A stretch of 64,000 bases of DNA from Salinispora arenicola (GTDB lineage: Bacteria; Actinomycetota; Actinomycetes; Mycobacteriales; Micromonosporaceae), in assembly GCF_006716065.1 (NCBI RefSeq), contig NZ_VFOL01000001.1:1550001-1614000 (forward strand), written 5' to 3'. Of the stretch, positions 9,370-18,518 are shown in pieces. Below the pieces are notes generated by a model. The model was given only the letters and a program-made list of their open reading frames with translations, made no database searches and had not been told where the DNA came from. The first letter of the stretch is position 1. Each line of letters starts with the position of its first letter. The position numbers were made by a program, and so were the translations under genes.

Positions 9370-9800
9370 CCGCCGTGTCCCTGGACCGGGGCGATTCGGG
9401 CCGGGTCAGCGTCTTCCTGGCCATCGCCGCCTTGGGCATTCTCACCGTTGTGGCGCTCGCCTTCGACGGGGCCGGGCAACTGCGCGCGCTGCAACGAGCC
9501 GACAACCTCGCCAGCGAGGCAGCCCGTGCCGGAGGGCAGTCGATCGACCTGGTCAGCGCGATCGAGGGAGGGCCGAAGCGGATCGACGAACCGCAGGCGC
9601 GGCGGGCGGTGGCCGGGTATCTCGCCGCCGCCGGTGCCAGCACGCACACGGTCAGCTTTCCGGTGGTCGACGGCGAGACCGTTGTTCGGGTCCGGGTCAC
9701 GGTCACGTACGAGAGGTCGCTGCTCGGCCTCGTCGGCTTCGACGACACCGTCAACGTCACCGGGGAGGCGACCGCTCGGGCGCTGACCGGCGGAGTGTAG
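9366..9800 (+). CDS. TadE/G-like minor pilin protein
   Basis: ATG overlaps the previous stop (ATGA). The N-terminus DRGDSGRVSVFLAIAALGIL matches the short actinobacterial TadE/G-like proteins found beside secretion helicase genes: Arg-Gly, then a long hydrophobic helix. The predicted soluble part (SFPVVDGETVVRVRVTVTY) is beta-rich. Likely a membrane-anchored minor pilin. Confidence 0.7.
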   Translation: MTAVSLDRGDSGRVSVFLAIAALGILTVVALAFDGAGQLRALQRADNLASEAARAGGQSIDLVSAIEGGPKRIDEPQARRAVAGYLAAAGASTHTVSFPVVDGETVVRVRVTVTYERSLLGLVGFDDTVNVTGEATARALTGGV

Positions 9801-9814
9801 GAAGGAAGGCAGCC

Positions 9815-10957
9815 ATGCTCACACCGGCTCGTGTCCTCGGACGGGTCCTCACCGGGTTCGGCGCGCTTGCCCTGCTCTGCGCGTTGCTGATCGGCGCCCC
9901 GATGGCGCTGCTCGCGTTCGCCGGTAACCCCCTGCCGGCGCAGGTGCCCACCCTCGACGAGGTCGGTGCCATGCTGACCACCCGAGACGACGGTCAGCTC
10001 TTCCTCCGAGCACTGGCCCTGGTCGGCTGGGCGGGCTGGGCCACGTTCGCCCTGTCGGTACTGGTCGAGCTGGGTGCTCTCGCCTGCCGGCGCCCCGCAC
10101 CCCGGTTGCCGGGGATGAACCGGCAGCAACGGGCCGCCGCCGCGTTGGTCGGCTCCGTCACGTTGATCTTGGCAGCCAGTCCCGTGGCGGCGAGCGCGGC
10201 GGCGGTGGCGGGGCCACCGGCACCCGCTGCCACCTCGGTCAGCGTGGCGCTACCACCGTCCCCGGTGGAACGCCCAGTGCTGGTCGCGCTGCCCGAGCCG
10301 GTGCGGCAGCAGGCGGTCAGCGCGGCGCCGAGCACCGCGCGGACCGCAGAACCGGAGCGGGAACCGGTCTACCGGGTGGCCCGGGGCGACCGCCTCGGAT
10401 CGATCGCCGCGCGGTACCTGGACGGTTTCGACGACTACCCGACCCTGGCCCGGCTGAACCGGTTGGCCGACCCGGACCGCATCCATCCAGGTCAGCTCCT
10501 GCGGCTACCCACCAGGGCCCAGGACCGTGGTGCCGGCCCCCACGCCACCGGGCGGCTGGTCGCGCGCCCGACCCCGCCCCGGCCGTCCGCACCGGCAGCG
10601 GCGCCGGCCGGGCCGTCGACGCGACCATCGGTTTCGGACACGGCGGTTTCGGACGCCTCAGTCTCGGATACATCGACGACGGGCGCGTCGGCGTCGAACC
10701 GGACAGGCCCGGACCCGGTGCAGGACGTGCCGATCGTGGCCGTGGGCGCGGCTGGGCCGGGCGACCCGAGCCGGGTGAATCGGCCGCTCGCGGTGTCGGC
10801 GGTCCTCGCCGCGTCGGGCATCGTCGGCGCGCAGATCGGTGCGGTGCTCGGCCTGCGGCGGCGTCCGGCGACCGCTCGTGCCGGAACCGACCGTAAGGCG
10901 GCGCCGACCGGCCGACGGCAGTGGGAACTGCCCGCTGGCCGGCACCGGCGGGAGTGA
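9815..10957 (+). CDS. Membrane LysM protein at end of Tad operon
   Basis: 380 residues. A first helix (residues 10-35), a second (about 65-90), then a third before a proline-rich stretch. A LysM motif follows at about 187-237: VYRVARGDRLGSIAARYL, then LARLNRLADPD and HPGQLLRLP. After a Pro/Ser/Thr-rich linker comes another hydrophobic segment (LAVSAVLAASGIVGAQIGAV). It should bind peptidoglycan and may anchor the pilus machine to the wall. In other actinomycetes a longer version carries a BTAD regulatory domain, absent here. RBS GGAAGG at 9801. Confidence 0.72.
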   Translation: MLTPARVLGRVLTGFGALALLCALLIGAPMALLAFAGNPLPAQVPTLDEVGAMLTTRDDGQLFLRALALVGWAGWATFALSVLVELGALACRRPAPRLPGMNRQQRAAAALVGSVTLILAASPVAASAAAVAGPPAPAATSVSVALPPSPVERPVLVALPEPVRQQAVSAAPSTARTAEPEREPVYRVARGDRLGSIAARYLDGFDDYPTLARLNRLADPDRIHPGQLLRLPTRAQDRGAGPHATGRLVARPTPPRPSAPAAAPAGPSTRPSVSDTAVSDASVSDTSTTGASASNRTGPDPVQDVPIVAVGAAGPGDPSRVNRPLAVSAVLAASGIVGAQIGAVLGLRRRPATARAGTDRKAAPTGRRQWELPAGRHRRE

Positions 10958-11068
10958 CGCGGGCCCCAGGATGTCCAGCCGGCGGGCATGCTGGCCGAGG
11001 TAGCGGTGACGGCGTGTTCGTGTATGAGGTGGGCCCGGAAGCCGAGGGGCCCGGCTGGGAACACCGGC

Positions 11069-11692
11069 CTAGGCAGCGCCCCAGCGGTCGGTGTGCACGG
11101 CATCGGTCAGTGGGCGCTTCTTTCGCCAGCCGTGTCGTGCCAGGTCGGGTACCTGCTCGAAGTGGGTGACCGGGCCGAGGCAGAGCCAGGCCACCGGACG
11201 GATTCCGGCCGGGATGTCGAGCAGGTTGGCGAGCCACTGCTCGCGGTAGAACGACACCCAGCCGACGCCGAGTCCCTCGGCGGTCGCGGCGAGCCAGAGG
11301 TTCTGGATGGCCAGGCAGGCTGAGTAGAGCCCGGTGTCGGCGATCGCGTGTCGGCCGAGGACCGCCGGACCGCCCCGGGCCGGGTCGTACGTGACGACGA
11401 CCGCCAGGCTGGATTCCAGCACGCCGTCGATCTTGATTCGGGCGAACCTTTCGGCGGCCTCCCCGTCCAGCGTCGTGGCGAACACCTCCCGCTCTGTGCT
11501 GACGTGCTCGTGGAAGCGACGGCGTAGTTCCGGATCCCGGACCAGGATGAAGTCCCACGGCTGCGAGTACCCGACGCTCGGTGCCGCGTGAGCGGCTGCG
11601 AGCACTCGGTCCAGTGCCTCCGGGGGCACCGGTGCTCCGGTGAACTGTGCCCGCACGTCCCGGCGGCGGTGGATGACGTCGTACAGGTCCAT
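11069..11692 (-). CDS. bluB: BluB, 5,6-dimethylbenzimidazole synthase
   Basis: Oxygen-dependent flavin destructase that converts FMNH2 to the lower ligand of cobalamin. The frame shows the BluB nitroreductase fold: start MDLYDVIHRRRDVRAQF, then AAPSVGYSQPWDFILV, GLYSACLAIQNLWLAATAEG and GVGWVSFY. I place the start at 11692, where homology begins; a 46-codon upstream extension looks spurious. No cobalamin riboswitch was recognised upstream. No other B12 genes are nearby. Confidence 0.85.
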   Translation of the reverse strand: MDLYDVIHRRRDVRAQFTGAPVPPEALDRVLAAAHAAPSVGYSQPWDFILVRDPELRRRFHEHVSTEREVFATTLDGEAAERFARIKIDGVLESSLAVVVTYDPARGGPAVLGRHAIADTGLYSACLAIQNLWLAATAEGLGVGWVSFYREQWLANLLDIPAGIRPVAWLCLGPVTHFEQVPDLARHGWRKKRPLTDAVHTDRWGAA

Positions 11693-11852
11693 CGGGCAGG
11701 CTCCCGCCGCGCTCGGCCCGCGCTCGGCGGGGCACATCGCATGATCATGCGCGGAGCACTCTAGTGCGATGTTCAGGGACGATGCCAGTGCGTGTCGGGC
11801 CATCCGGGCTCCGCCCCTGGCGTAGCACACGTCGTGGGGTCATGCTGTCTGG

Positions 11853-12614
11853 ATGGGTGTACGCGTCGAGCGGTCCGGAATGGTCACCACGGTGATCCTG
11901 GACCGGCCGGAGGCGCGTAACGCCGTGGACGGTCCGACCGCTCGGGCGCTGGCCGAGGCGATCCGCGCCTTCGAGGCCGATCCGGACGCGGCGGTGGCGG
12001 TGCTGTGGGGTGCTGGCGGTACGTTCTGCGCCGGGGCGGACCTGAAAGCGATCGGTACCCCCCGCGGGAATCGCGTCGCGCCCGACGGGGACGGACCGAT
12101 GGGCCCGACCCGGATGACGCCGTCCAAGCCGGTGATCGCGGCGATCTCCGGGTACGCGGTGGCGGGCGGGCTGGAGCTGGCGCTCTGGTGTGACCTGCGG
12201 GTCGCCGACGACGACGCGGTGCTTGGCGTCTTCTGCCGGCGCTGGGGGGTACCGCTGATCGACGGTGGAACGTTCCGCCTGCCCCGACTGATCGGCGAGA
12301 GCCGGGCGATGGACCTGATCCTCACCGGCCGGCCGGTGCCGGCTGCCGAGGCGTACGCGATGGGCCTGGTGAACCGGCTGGTCGCCCCTGGTACGGCCCG
12401 CACGGCCGCCGAGCAGCTGGCCACGGAGATCGCCGGGCACCCGCAGACCTGCCTGCGCAACGACCGGGCCGCGGTGCTGGCCACGGCGGCGCTGCCGGAG
12501 CCGGCGGCGCTGGTGACCGAGTTGGCGTACGGGACGGAGTCGTTGGCTACCGACGCGTTGGCCGGGGCTGCCCGGTTCACCGCGGGAGCCGGTCGGCACG
12601 GAGCCGGGGCCTGA
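11853..12614 (+). CDS. Enoyl-CoA hydratase/isomerase (crotonase family)
   Basis: 253 residues, usual crotonase length. The oxyanion-hole segments are GGTFCAGADLKAIG (about residues 54-67) and SGYAVAGGLELALWCDLRVA (about 99-118); the second catalytic region reads RWGVPLIDGGTFRLP. Where hydratases usually have a catalytic Glu the second region has Ile-Asp, so it may be an isomerase or another crotonase. Divergent from bluB. Confidence 0.8.
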   Translation: MGVRVERSGMVTTVILDRPEARNAVDGPTARALAEAIRAFEADPDAAVAVLWGAGGTFCAGADLKAIGTPRGNRVAPDGDGPMGPTRMTPSKPVIAAISGYAVAGGLELALWCDLRVADDDAVLGVFCRRWGVPLIDGGTFRLPRLIGESRAMDLILTGRPVPAAEAYAMGLVNRLVAPGTARTAAEQLATEIAGHPQTCLRNDRAAVLATAALPEPAALVTELAYGTESLATDALAGAARFTAGAGRHGAGA

Positions 12615-12637
12615 GCCGGGCCCGGGTCAGGCCCCGG
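12604..12637. terminator. Bidirectional terminator covering both stop codons
   Basis: Perfect 11-bp inverted repeat CCGGGGCCTGA / TCAGGCCCCGG with a 12-base loop between convergent genes. The left arm contains the TGA of the crotonase gene and the right arm the TGA of the TetR gene. No T-run, as usual in actinomycetes. Confidence 0.7.
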
Positions 12638-13319
12638 TGAGCATGACGGCCAGTCCGGCGATGGTGACGTCGTTGACGAAGCGGTAATAGGCCTCGCGTT
12701 GGCGTGCGGCGACGCTGTCGCCCTCGGTGAATGGGGTAATGAGCACCTCTGTCAGCACAGCGACGCCAGGGCTGTCGGCGGTGGCCAGGCGAAACTCTTC
12801 CATCAGGGCGGCATGGTCGCGGGGCCCGTCGTCCTCATGGACGAGGCGTTCGTCGCCGATCGAGACGCTGAGCATGGCGTTGTTGAGCAGTGCGGCGTAG
12901 GCCAAACCGGTGCGGTCGCCGAACCCGGCGTGTTGTAGGACGCTGATCCCGGTGTCGACGACGGGAATGACCGAGGGGATGGTCGGCGGCCCGTGCATGA
13001 GCAGCCACTTGGCGACTCCGGGATGCGCGGAGACGGCCGGGTAGATGGAGTTGAGTAACTCGCGGAACCATGTCTGCCAGTCAGGGCTGGCAGGCGGTGG
13101 TGCCAGTGTTTCGAGCACGCGCTCGACGACATGACGGGCTATGCGGTCCTTGCCACCGATGTGGTGGTAGACGACGGATGGCGCGACGTCGAGCCGTCCG
13201 GCGAGGTCTCGGATCGACCAGCCGAACAGGTGGGACTCGCGGGTGAGATCCACGGCGACGTCGGTGATCCGCGCAGGTGTGAGGCCCACGTGGAACGGGG
13301 GCGAGGAGGGCTTCGGCAC
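12627..13319 (-). CDS. TetR-family regulator
   Basis: 230 residues with an N-terminal TetR helix-turn-helix: FGWSIRDLAGRLDVAPSVVYHHIGGKDRI (given here by its ends; the HTH spans about residues 32-60). The C-terminal ligand domain is all-helical. It is divergent from an MFS gene, the common repressor/pump arrangement. A palindrome in the gap (13407-13417) is the likely operator for both promoters. Inducer unknown. Confidence 0.83.
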   Translation of the reverse strand: MPKPSSPPFHVGLTPARITDVAVDLTRESHLFGWSIRDLAGRLDVAPSVVYHHIGGKDRIARHVVERVLETLAPPPASPDWQTWFRELLNSIYPAVSAHPGVAKWLLMHGPPTIPSVIPVVDTGISVLQHAGFGDRTGLAYAALLNNAMLSVSIGDERLVHEDDGPRDHAALMEEFRLATADSPGVAVLTEVLITPFTEGDSVAARQREAYYRFVNDVTIAGLAVMLTGA

Positions 13320-13406
13320 GTCGGCATCCTCGCAGACGGCGGGCGGAATATCAGTCGGACGGTCGATGGGGCGGGGTTCCCACGACCATAGCCGGGCCTG
13401 GCATTA

Positions 13407-13417
13407 GAACAGTGTTC
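13407..13417. promoter_or_regulatory. Palindromic operator between tetR and MFS genes
   Basis: GAACAGTGTTC is a perfect palindrome with one central base, in an A/T-richer context (ATTAGAACAGTGTTCGGTG). It lies 88 bases from the TetR start and 116 from the MFS start. It fits the size of a TetR half-site pair. Function is inferred. Confidence 0.55.
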
Positions 13418-13532
13418 GGTGTAGCTTCTTGATGATCGTTGCCCTGAGCAGATCGTCGCCGGAGGTGCGCCCTCGTCGAGGACCGCCGGCTACCCCCGTT
13501 CCCGCATCCTGGAAGGCGGACCACAACCAGCG

Positions 13533-14801
13533 ATGAAGCCCGTGGAAGAGGCCCGCACGACCCTGCCGGCGCCGGAGGCGTCCGCCGCCCGCCCTGAGAT
13601 CGCGCTGCTGCTGAGCGTCGTGTTTCTTGCGTATCTGGCACAGATGACCCTCAACCCGATCATCGCCCCACTCTCACGTGAGGTCGGCCTGGCCGAATGG
13701 CAGATCGGGGCGACGATCAGCATCGCCGCGGTCATGCTCGTGCTCACCAGTCAGTTCTGGGGGCAGCGCTCGCAGTCCTGGGGGCGCAAACCCGTCCTGG
13801 TCGCCGCGTTCACGCTCGCGATGGTGACGATGTCCCTGTTCGCCCTGCTTGCCTGGCTCGGCATGATCGGCACGATCGCCGGCATCGAACTGTTCGTACT
13901 GTTCGTCCTGCTGCGTGGCGTCGGCTTCGGCACCGCCATCTCCGCGGTCCTGCCGACGGCGCAGGCATACATCGCCGACGTCACCAGTGACGAGACCGCG
14001 CGCGTCAAAGGCATGGCCGGCATCGGCGCCGTTCAGGGCATTTCCATGATCGCCGGATCGGTCGTCGGTGGCGTCCTATCCGTGCTCGGCGTCCTCGCGC
14101 CCCTCATCGCTGTGCCCGTGCTCCTGGCAGGCGGACTCATCCTTGTCGCGGTCCGCCTCCGCCGTGAACCGCGTCACCGACTGGTTGATAAGCCGGCCCG
14201 GGTCAGTCCACTCGATGCTCGCGTCTGGCCATTCCTACTCGCCGGGTTCGGCATGTACATGGCACTGGGCTTTATCCAGATCCTCCTTGGCTTCATCGTG
14301 CAGGACCGGCTCGGACTCGACACCGAGAGCACCGGGCTGGTCACCGGCGGCGCGCTGCTGCTGGCGGGGCTGGGCCTCATCGTGGCGCAAGCGGTGGTCG
14401 TGCCCCGCAGCCGATGGAGTCCCGCGACCCTGCTCCGCGTCGGCGGCGCCATCGCCTTCGTGGGCTTCGCTCTCCTCATCCCCGACGCCGGGGCGGCACC
14501 TTTGTTTGCCTCCATCCTGTTGATCGGACTCGGTCTCGGCATCGCGACGCCCGGCTTCACCGCCGGCCCGACACTCATGGTCGATCGCGACGAACAGGGC
14601 GGCCTCGCTGGACTCACCACGGCAACCGTCGGCCTGACTTTCGTGATCGCGCCCACCGCCAGTACCGCTCTCTACGGACTCGGGGCCGCGATACCGATCG
14701 TCGTCGGGACGGCAGTCATGGCCGTCGTCACCACCTTCGTCCTCGTTCACCCGCGCTTCCGGCGTCTCCCCGTACCAGCGCCAGGACCGCCCCCAGCGTG
14801 A
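13533..14801 (+). CDS. MFS transporter
   Basis: 422 residues with about 12 hydrophobic helices in two halves of six, joined by a charged loop (RLRREPRHRLVDKPARVSP). Motif A-like GQRSQSWGRKPVLV lies between helices 2 and 3. Proton-driven efflux of a small molecule is likely, controlled by the divergent TetR gene. Substrate unknown. Confidence 0.82.
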   Translation: MKPVEEARTTLPAPEASAARPEIALLLSVVFLAYLAQMTLNPIIAPLSREVGLAEWQIGATISIAAVMLVLTSQFWGQRSQSWGRKPVLVAAFTLAMVTMSLFALLAWLGMIGTIAGIELFVLFVLLRGVGFGTAISAVLPTAQAYIADVTSDETARVKGMAGIGAVQGISMIAGSVVGGVLSVLGVLAPLIAVPVLLAGGLILVAVRLRREPRHRLVDKPARVSPLDARVWPFLLAGFGMYMALGFIQILLGFIVQDRLGLDTESTGLVTGGALLLAGLGLIVAQAVVVPRSRWSPATLLRVGGAIAFVGFALLIPDAGAAPLFASILLIGLGLGIATPGFTAGPTLMVDRDEQGGLAGLTTATVGLTFVIAPTASTALYGLGAAIPIVVGTAVMAVVTTFVLVHPRFRRLPVPAPGPPPA

Positions 14802-15073
14802 ACCGCCTCGCATTGATGTCTCGATCCGGATGCGTCGACAGTGTGATTGGCCGCGCGGCCGACCTTGCTTCTCGAGGCTCGGATCGGCCCATGCATCCGG
14901 CTCAGGCAACCCCTGTAGCTCGCTGTCGTGCAGGTCAGCTGATCGGCTGTTCGACGGGCACCTGCGCGCACCCGGGCTGGTTGGTACACGCCGCCTCGCT
15001 CCGGCAAGGTGACGTCGCGGTGGCCCGCGGCGGCCCCTGGACACGGGTCGGAAGGGCCTGGTCTGTGCTGGGC
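14802..15073. other. Intergenic, no feature recognised
   Basis: 272 bases between the MFS stop and the convergent MmgE/PrpD stop. I see no gene or clear hairpin with a T-run. Confidence 0.4.
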
Positions 15074-16468
15074 TCAGTCCAGCGCGTCGCCGACCGCCGG
15101 GGCGAGTAGCGTGAGCAACGCTGCCGGGCCGTCCCGATGCTCGTCCAGGTGCAGCACCAGATCCTCGATCGCCCGCTGCCGGTGCCGGTCCACGATTCGG
15201 CCGGTCAGATCCCGATACTTGTCCACGATGGCGGCGTCGTTGAGCGGACGCTCGACCGAGCCGAGCGGCGCGTCGGTGTGGTGTTCGTGGGTCCGACCGT
15301 CGACATCGGTCAGGCGTACCCGCCCCTGGGACGCCGATCCAGACCCGCGGGTCACGGTCGTCCGGTCAACCAGCCGCCACACGTCGTCCCGGTCCAGCCG
15401 GTCCGGTCGGAGCTGTTCCAGCGACACCGTACCGTCGAGCAGGGCCGTCGCCGTCACATAGCGAACGGACATCTGCGCGGCGACGCTCTCGATCGGTCGA
15501 TGGATCGGGAACGCCGTGTGGTCGAAGACGCTGTCCGCCACCTCGATCTCGATCCGGGCGGTGGCGGCGGGGTCGACCCGGTCCGCCGCCCGCAGCGCCA
15601 GCGCGGCGTCGATCGCCGGATGGGTGTATCCCATCGCCGCGTACGGCTTGATCGTCTGCTCCCGCAGATACCAGTGCTCGCCCAGCGCGTCGTCGATGTG
15701 GGACGGGTCGGGGTCGTGCCCGGCTCCGTAGACCGTGAGGTATCCGCCGTAGCCGCGTTCGAAGATCCGCTTGGTTCCGCCGTAGCCACCGGCCGCCAGC
15801 ATTGCCGCGACCAGACCGTTGCGTGCGGCGAAGCCGTGCTGCATGCGTTTGACCATCGCCTCGTTGGCCATCAACCCACACGACTGCGTTGCGGCGATGC
15901 CCAACGCGTCCTCGAACCGGGCGGGGGTGAGGCCGTACAGCACCCCGCCGGCGGCTGCCGCCCCCGGGCCGCCGAAGACCGCGCCGGAGTGCCAGCCGTG
16001 CGTCACCAACCGCGGTCCGTGCAGCGCGAGTCCCACCCGGGCGCCGGTCTCGAAGCCCAACACCTCGGCCCGGAGGAACTCGGCCCCGGTGACCTTTCCG
16101 CGTAGGCCGGCCACGGCCAGCAGTACCGGCAGCACCACCGCGTTGGCGTGCCAGGGAATGTGGTACGACACGTCGTCGAGCTCGAAGCCCTGGATGAAAC
16201 TGCTGTTCAGCGTCACCGCCGTCGGTGCGCTGGCGGTGCGGTCCCAGCCGGCGACCACGCTCGCGCCGGGTTCGACGGTCAGGCTCTGCACAGCGATCCG
16301 GGACCAGGGCAGCCGGGCACCGACCAGAAGGCACCCGATGCCGTCCAGGATCAGGTGCCGGGCGCGGGTGGTGACCTCGGTGGGGATGGCGTCCACGGAG
16401 GTTTCCGCCAGCCAGGTGGCGAGCCGGCCGGTCGGCCCGTCCGGATCGGTCGGCGTCGTACCAGCCAT
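15074..16468 (-). CDS. MmgE/PrpD family protein
   Basis: 464 residues, normal for MmgE/PrpD (2-methylcitrate dehydratase type) proteins. Family features include LILDGIGCLLVGARLPW, the active-site-like FELDDVSYHIPWHANAVVLP, and HGWHSGAVFGGPGAAAAGG. It follows the flavoprotein gene by 34 bases on the same strand, so they are probably one operon. No prpC or prpB is nearby, so methylcitrate metabolism is not supported by context; another hydroxy-acid dehydratase or epimerase is possible. Confidence 0.8.
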   Translation of the reverse strand: MAGTTPTDPDGPTGRLATWLAETSVDAIPTEVTTRARHLILDGIGCLLVGARLPWSRIAVQSLTVEPGASVVAGWDRTASAPTAVTLNSSFIQGFELDDVSYHIPWHANAVVLPVLLAVAGLRGKVTGAEFLRAEVLGFETGARVGLALHGPRLVTHGWHSGAVFGGPGAAAAGGVLYGLTPARFEDALGIAATQSCGLMANEAMVKRMQHGFAARNGLVAAMLAAGGYGGTKRIFERGYGGYLTVYGAGHDPDPSHIDDALGEHWYLREQTIKPYAAMGYTHPAIDAALALRAADRVDPAATARIEIEVADSVFDHTAFPIHRPIESVAAQMSVRYVTATALLDGTVSLEQLRPDRLDRDDVWRLVDRTTVTRGSGSASQGRVRLTDVDGRTHEHHTDAPLGSVERPLNDAAIVDKYRDLTGRIVDRHRQRAIEDLVLHLDEHRDGPAALLTLLAPAVGDALD

Positions 16469-16502
16469 GTCCGCCCCTTTCGCCGCCTCGACGCGCGCCC
16501 GG

Positions 16503-17891
16503 TCAGCCCATGTCCCGCAGGGCGTCGGAGATGGCCCGGTAGAAGGTCGGGTACGCGTAGATCATGTCTCGAAGCTGGGTCAGTGGCACCGCCGCGTGTA
16601 CGGCGACCGCCAGCCCGGACAGTACCTCGCCGCCCGCCGGCCCGACGGACGTTCCGCCGACCAGCACCCCCCGGTCGGTGTCAGCGACGAGTTTGATCAA
16701 ACCATCGGCGCGGTGGATCCAACCGCGTGCCGAGGAGCCCAGCGGTACGTGGCCGACCTGGACGTTGATCCCCCGCTGGCGGGCCTGCGACTCGGTGAGC
16801 CCGACCGCCCCGACCTCGGGGTCGGTGAAGGTGACCCGGGGCAGCGCTTGGTAGTCGGCCCGGGGGACCGTACCGTCCGGGTCCGCCGCCGCGCCGGATC
16901 GCCGGACGCGGTCGAGCATGTCGGCGACGACGATGCCGGCCTGGTACGTCGCAACGTGGGTGAAGGCACCCTCACCGGTCACGTCACCGACCGCCCAGAT
17001 TCCCTCGGCGACGCGCAGCCGGTCGTCGGCCGGCAGGAAGCGCTGTTCGGCGCGGATGCCAACGGTCTCCAGGCCCAACTCGTCGAGGTACGCCCGGCGG
17101 CCGGTCACCACCAGCAGTCGCTCGGCGGTGTATCGAACGTCGTTCGCGTGCAGGGTGAACTCCCGCCCGTCGTGGTCGACCCGGTCCGCCATTACCCCGG
17201 TGTGAATGTCGACACCGTCGGCGCGTAGCGCGGAGGCGACCACCTCGGACGCCTCCGGTTCCTCCATCGCCAGCACCCGGTCCAGCGCCTCGACCACGGT
17301 GACCCGGACGCCGAATCGCGCGAAGACCTGCGTCAGCTCCAGCCCGATCGCCCCGCCGCCGAGCACCAGCAGCGATCCGGGCAGCTTATCCACCTCGATC
17401 GCCTGGTGGTTCGTCCAGTACGGAGTGTCGGCGAGCCCGTCGATCGGCGGCGCCGAGGGGCGGGTGCCGGTGCTCAGCACGATCCCGTGCCGGGCCTGGA
17501 AGACCTGGTCGCCGACTCGGACCCGACCCGGACCGTCGAGCCGTCCGCTACCTCGGATGAAACGTCCGCCCTGGTTGACGAACCGTTCCACCGCCACTCG
17601 GTCGTCCCAGGTGTCGGTGGCCTCCGCGCGGATCCGTGCCGCCACGGGCGCCCAGTCGGGTTGCACCCGCGCCGACCCGGCGAACTCGTCGACCCGGCGT
17701 GCCTCGGCGAGTGTGTTGGCCGCCCGGATCATCATTTTGCTGGGTACGCATCCCCAGTACGGACATTCGCCACCGACCAGGTCCCGCTCGATGCCGACCA
17801 CACTGAGCCCGGCCCCGGCGAGCCGACCGGCCACTTCCTCACCGCCGACTCCGAGTCCGACGACGACCACGTCCACGTTCTCCGGTTCCAT
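16503..17891 (-). CDS. FAD/NAD(P) disulfide oxidoreductase (class I)
   Basis: 462 residues. FAD-binding VVVGLGVGGEEVAGRLAG at the N-terminus, redox-active disulfide GGECPYWGCVPSK (about residues 41-53), NAD-binding LLVLGGGAIGLELTQVFARF (about 173-192), second FAD motif GIWAVGDVTGEGAFTH, and a C-terminal dimer domain with HAAVPLTQLRDMIYAYPTF. The C-terminal His-x4-Glu of dihydrolipoamide dehydrogenase and glutathione reductase is absent (Tyr-Pro-Thr-Phe instead), which points to the mercuric-reductase-like or unknown-substrate branch. No N-terminal metal domain. Confidence 0.82.
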   Translation of the reverse strand: MEPENVDVVVVGLGVGGEEVAGRLAGAGLSVVGIERDLVGGECPYWGCVPSKMMIRAANTLAEARRVDEFAGSARVQPDWAPVAARIRAEATDTWDDRVAVERFVNQGGRFIRGSGRLDGPGRVRVGDQVFQARHGIVLSTGTRPSAPPIDGLADTPYWTNHQAIEVDKLPGSLLVLGGGAIGLELTQVFARFGVRVTVVEALDRVLAMEEPEASEVVASALRADGVDIHTGVMADRVDHDGREFTLHANDVRYTAERLLVVTGRRAYLDELGLETVGIRAEQRFLPADDRLRVAEGIWAVGDVTGEGAFTHVATYQAGIVVADMLDRVRRSGAAADPDGTVPRADYQALPRVTFTDPEVGAVGLTESQARQRGINVQVGHVPLGSSARGWIHRADGLIKLVADTDRGVLVGGTSVGPAGGEVLSGLAVAVHAAVPLTQLRDMIYAYPTFYRAISDALRDMG

Positions 17892-18067
17892 CCCTCCAGC
17901 CTAGGGAAGGACCCCAGCAGACGCATGCGTTCGTGGAGGGCTCGGGACTATCGGCCGGCCGTTGGTTCGGTCGAGCAGCGCCCGGCCGCCGTGGTCCAGC
18001 TGAGGCACCGGTATCCCGCACCCGACGGGAGCGGGATGCCGGTGGGATACCGGCGAATGAGGGGACG

Positions 18068-18515
18068 TCATTGGCGACCCGCGCGTAGCACGCGGGAGGC
18101 GACCGACGGCCGCATCAACGCCTGTGGCGGGTCGACCAGCCCAGCCGCCCGCGGGAAGGAAACGGTGAGCTGGCCGTCGTGCGCCGCTGCCGCCTGTAGG
18201 CGTGGCATGTAGGCGTTGCCCATCCAGGCCGTACGCCGGGTTGGAAGTGCAGGCGGCGTCGCCGACCACCAGCAGCCCTTCCGGGTGCCGGCCCGGGCCC
18301 TACGCGAGCCTCGCCCGGTCGTGTCTACGACCAGATCGCCGGTGACTGTCCGGTAGGGACCGTTGTGGCGATTCCCAGGTGCAGGTGATCTCAGTGCCCC
18401 GTCCAGAGTGGCCTTTCGTTCACCGGGCTTCGCCCGCTCAGTGCCGCCGATGAACTCCCCGAACCACGTGCCCGCCGACAGCAGCCTGACCGCCCCGGCC
18501 AGTGGTTGCCCGATG
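18068..18515 (-). pseudogene. Decayed FAD-dependent oxidoreductase gene
   Basis: Fragments of one flavoprotein (actinobacterial FAD-dependent monooxygenase/geranylgeranyl-reductase-like) lie in different frames. DLVVDTTGRGSRRA and, further on, LQAAAAHDGQLTVSFPRAAG plus LVDPPQALMRPSVASRVLR are in one minus frame; VGDAACTSNPAYGLDGQ is in another. The spacing is far too short for an intact protein, so internal deletions and frameshifts have occurred. It lies at the end of the phytoene synthase gene. The N-terminal FAD motif is not found. Confidence 0.6.
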
Positions 18516-18518
18516 GCG

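Noticed and set aside
11693..11830. 46-codon N-terminal extension of BluB
   Set aside because: Homology and a plausible ribosome site begin at 11692; the extension is of shadow composition.
11600..11850. Cobalamin riboswitch upstream of bluB
   Set aside because: No B12-box-like core was seen in the short divergent gap.
15137..16105. Long plus-strand frames opposite the MmgE/PrpD gene
   Set aside because: They lack ribosome sites and domain features; the minus-strand protein is a clear family member, so these are antisense shadows of high-GC coding.
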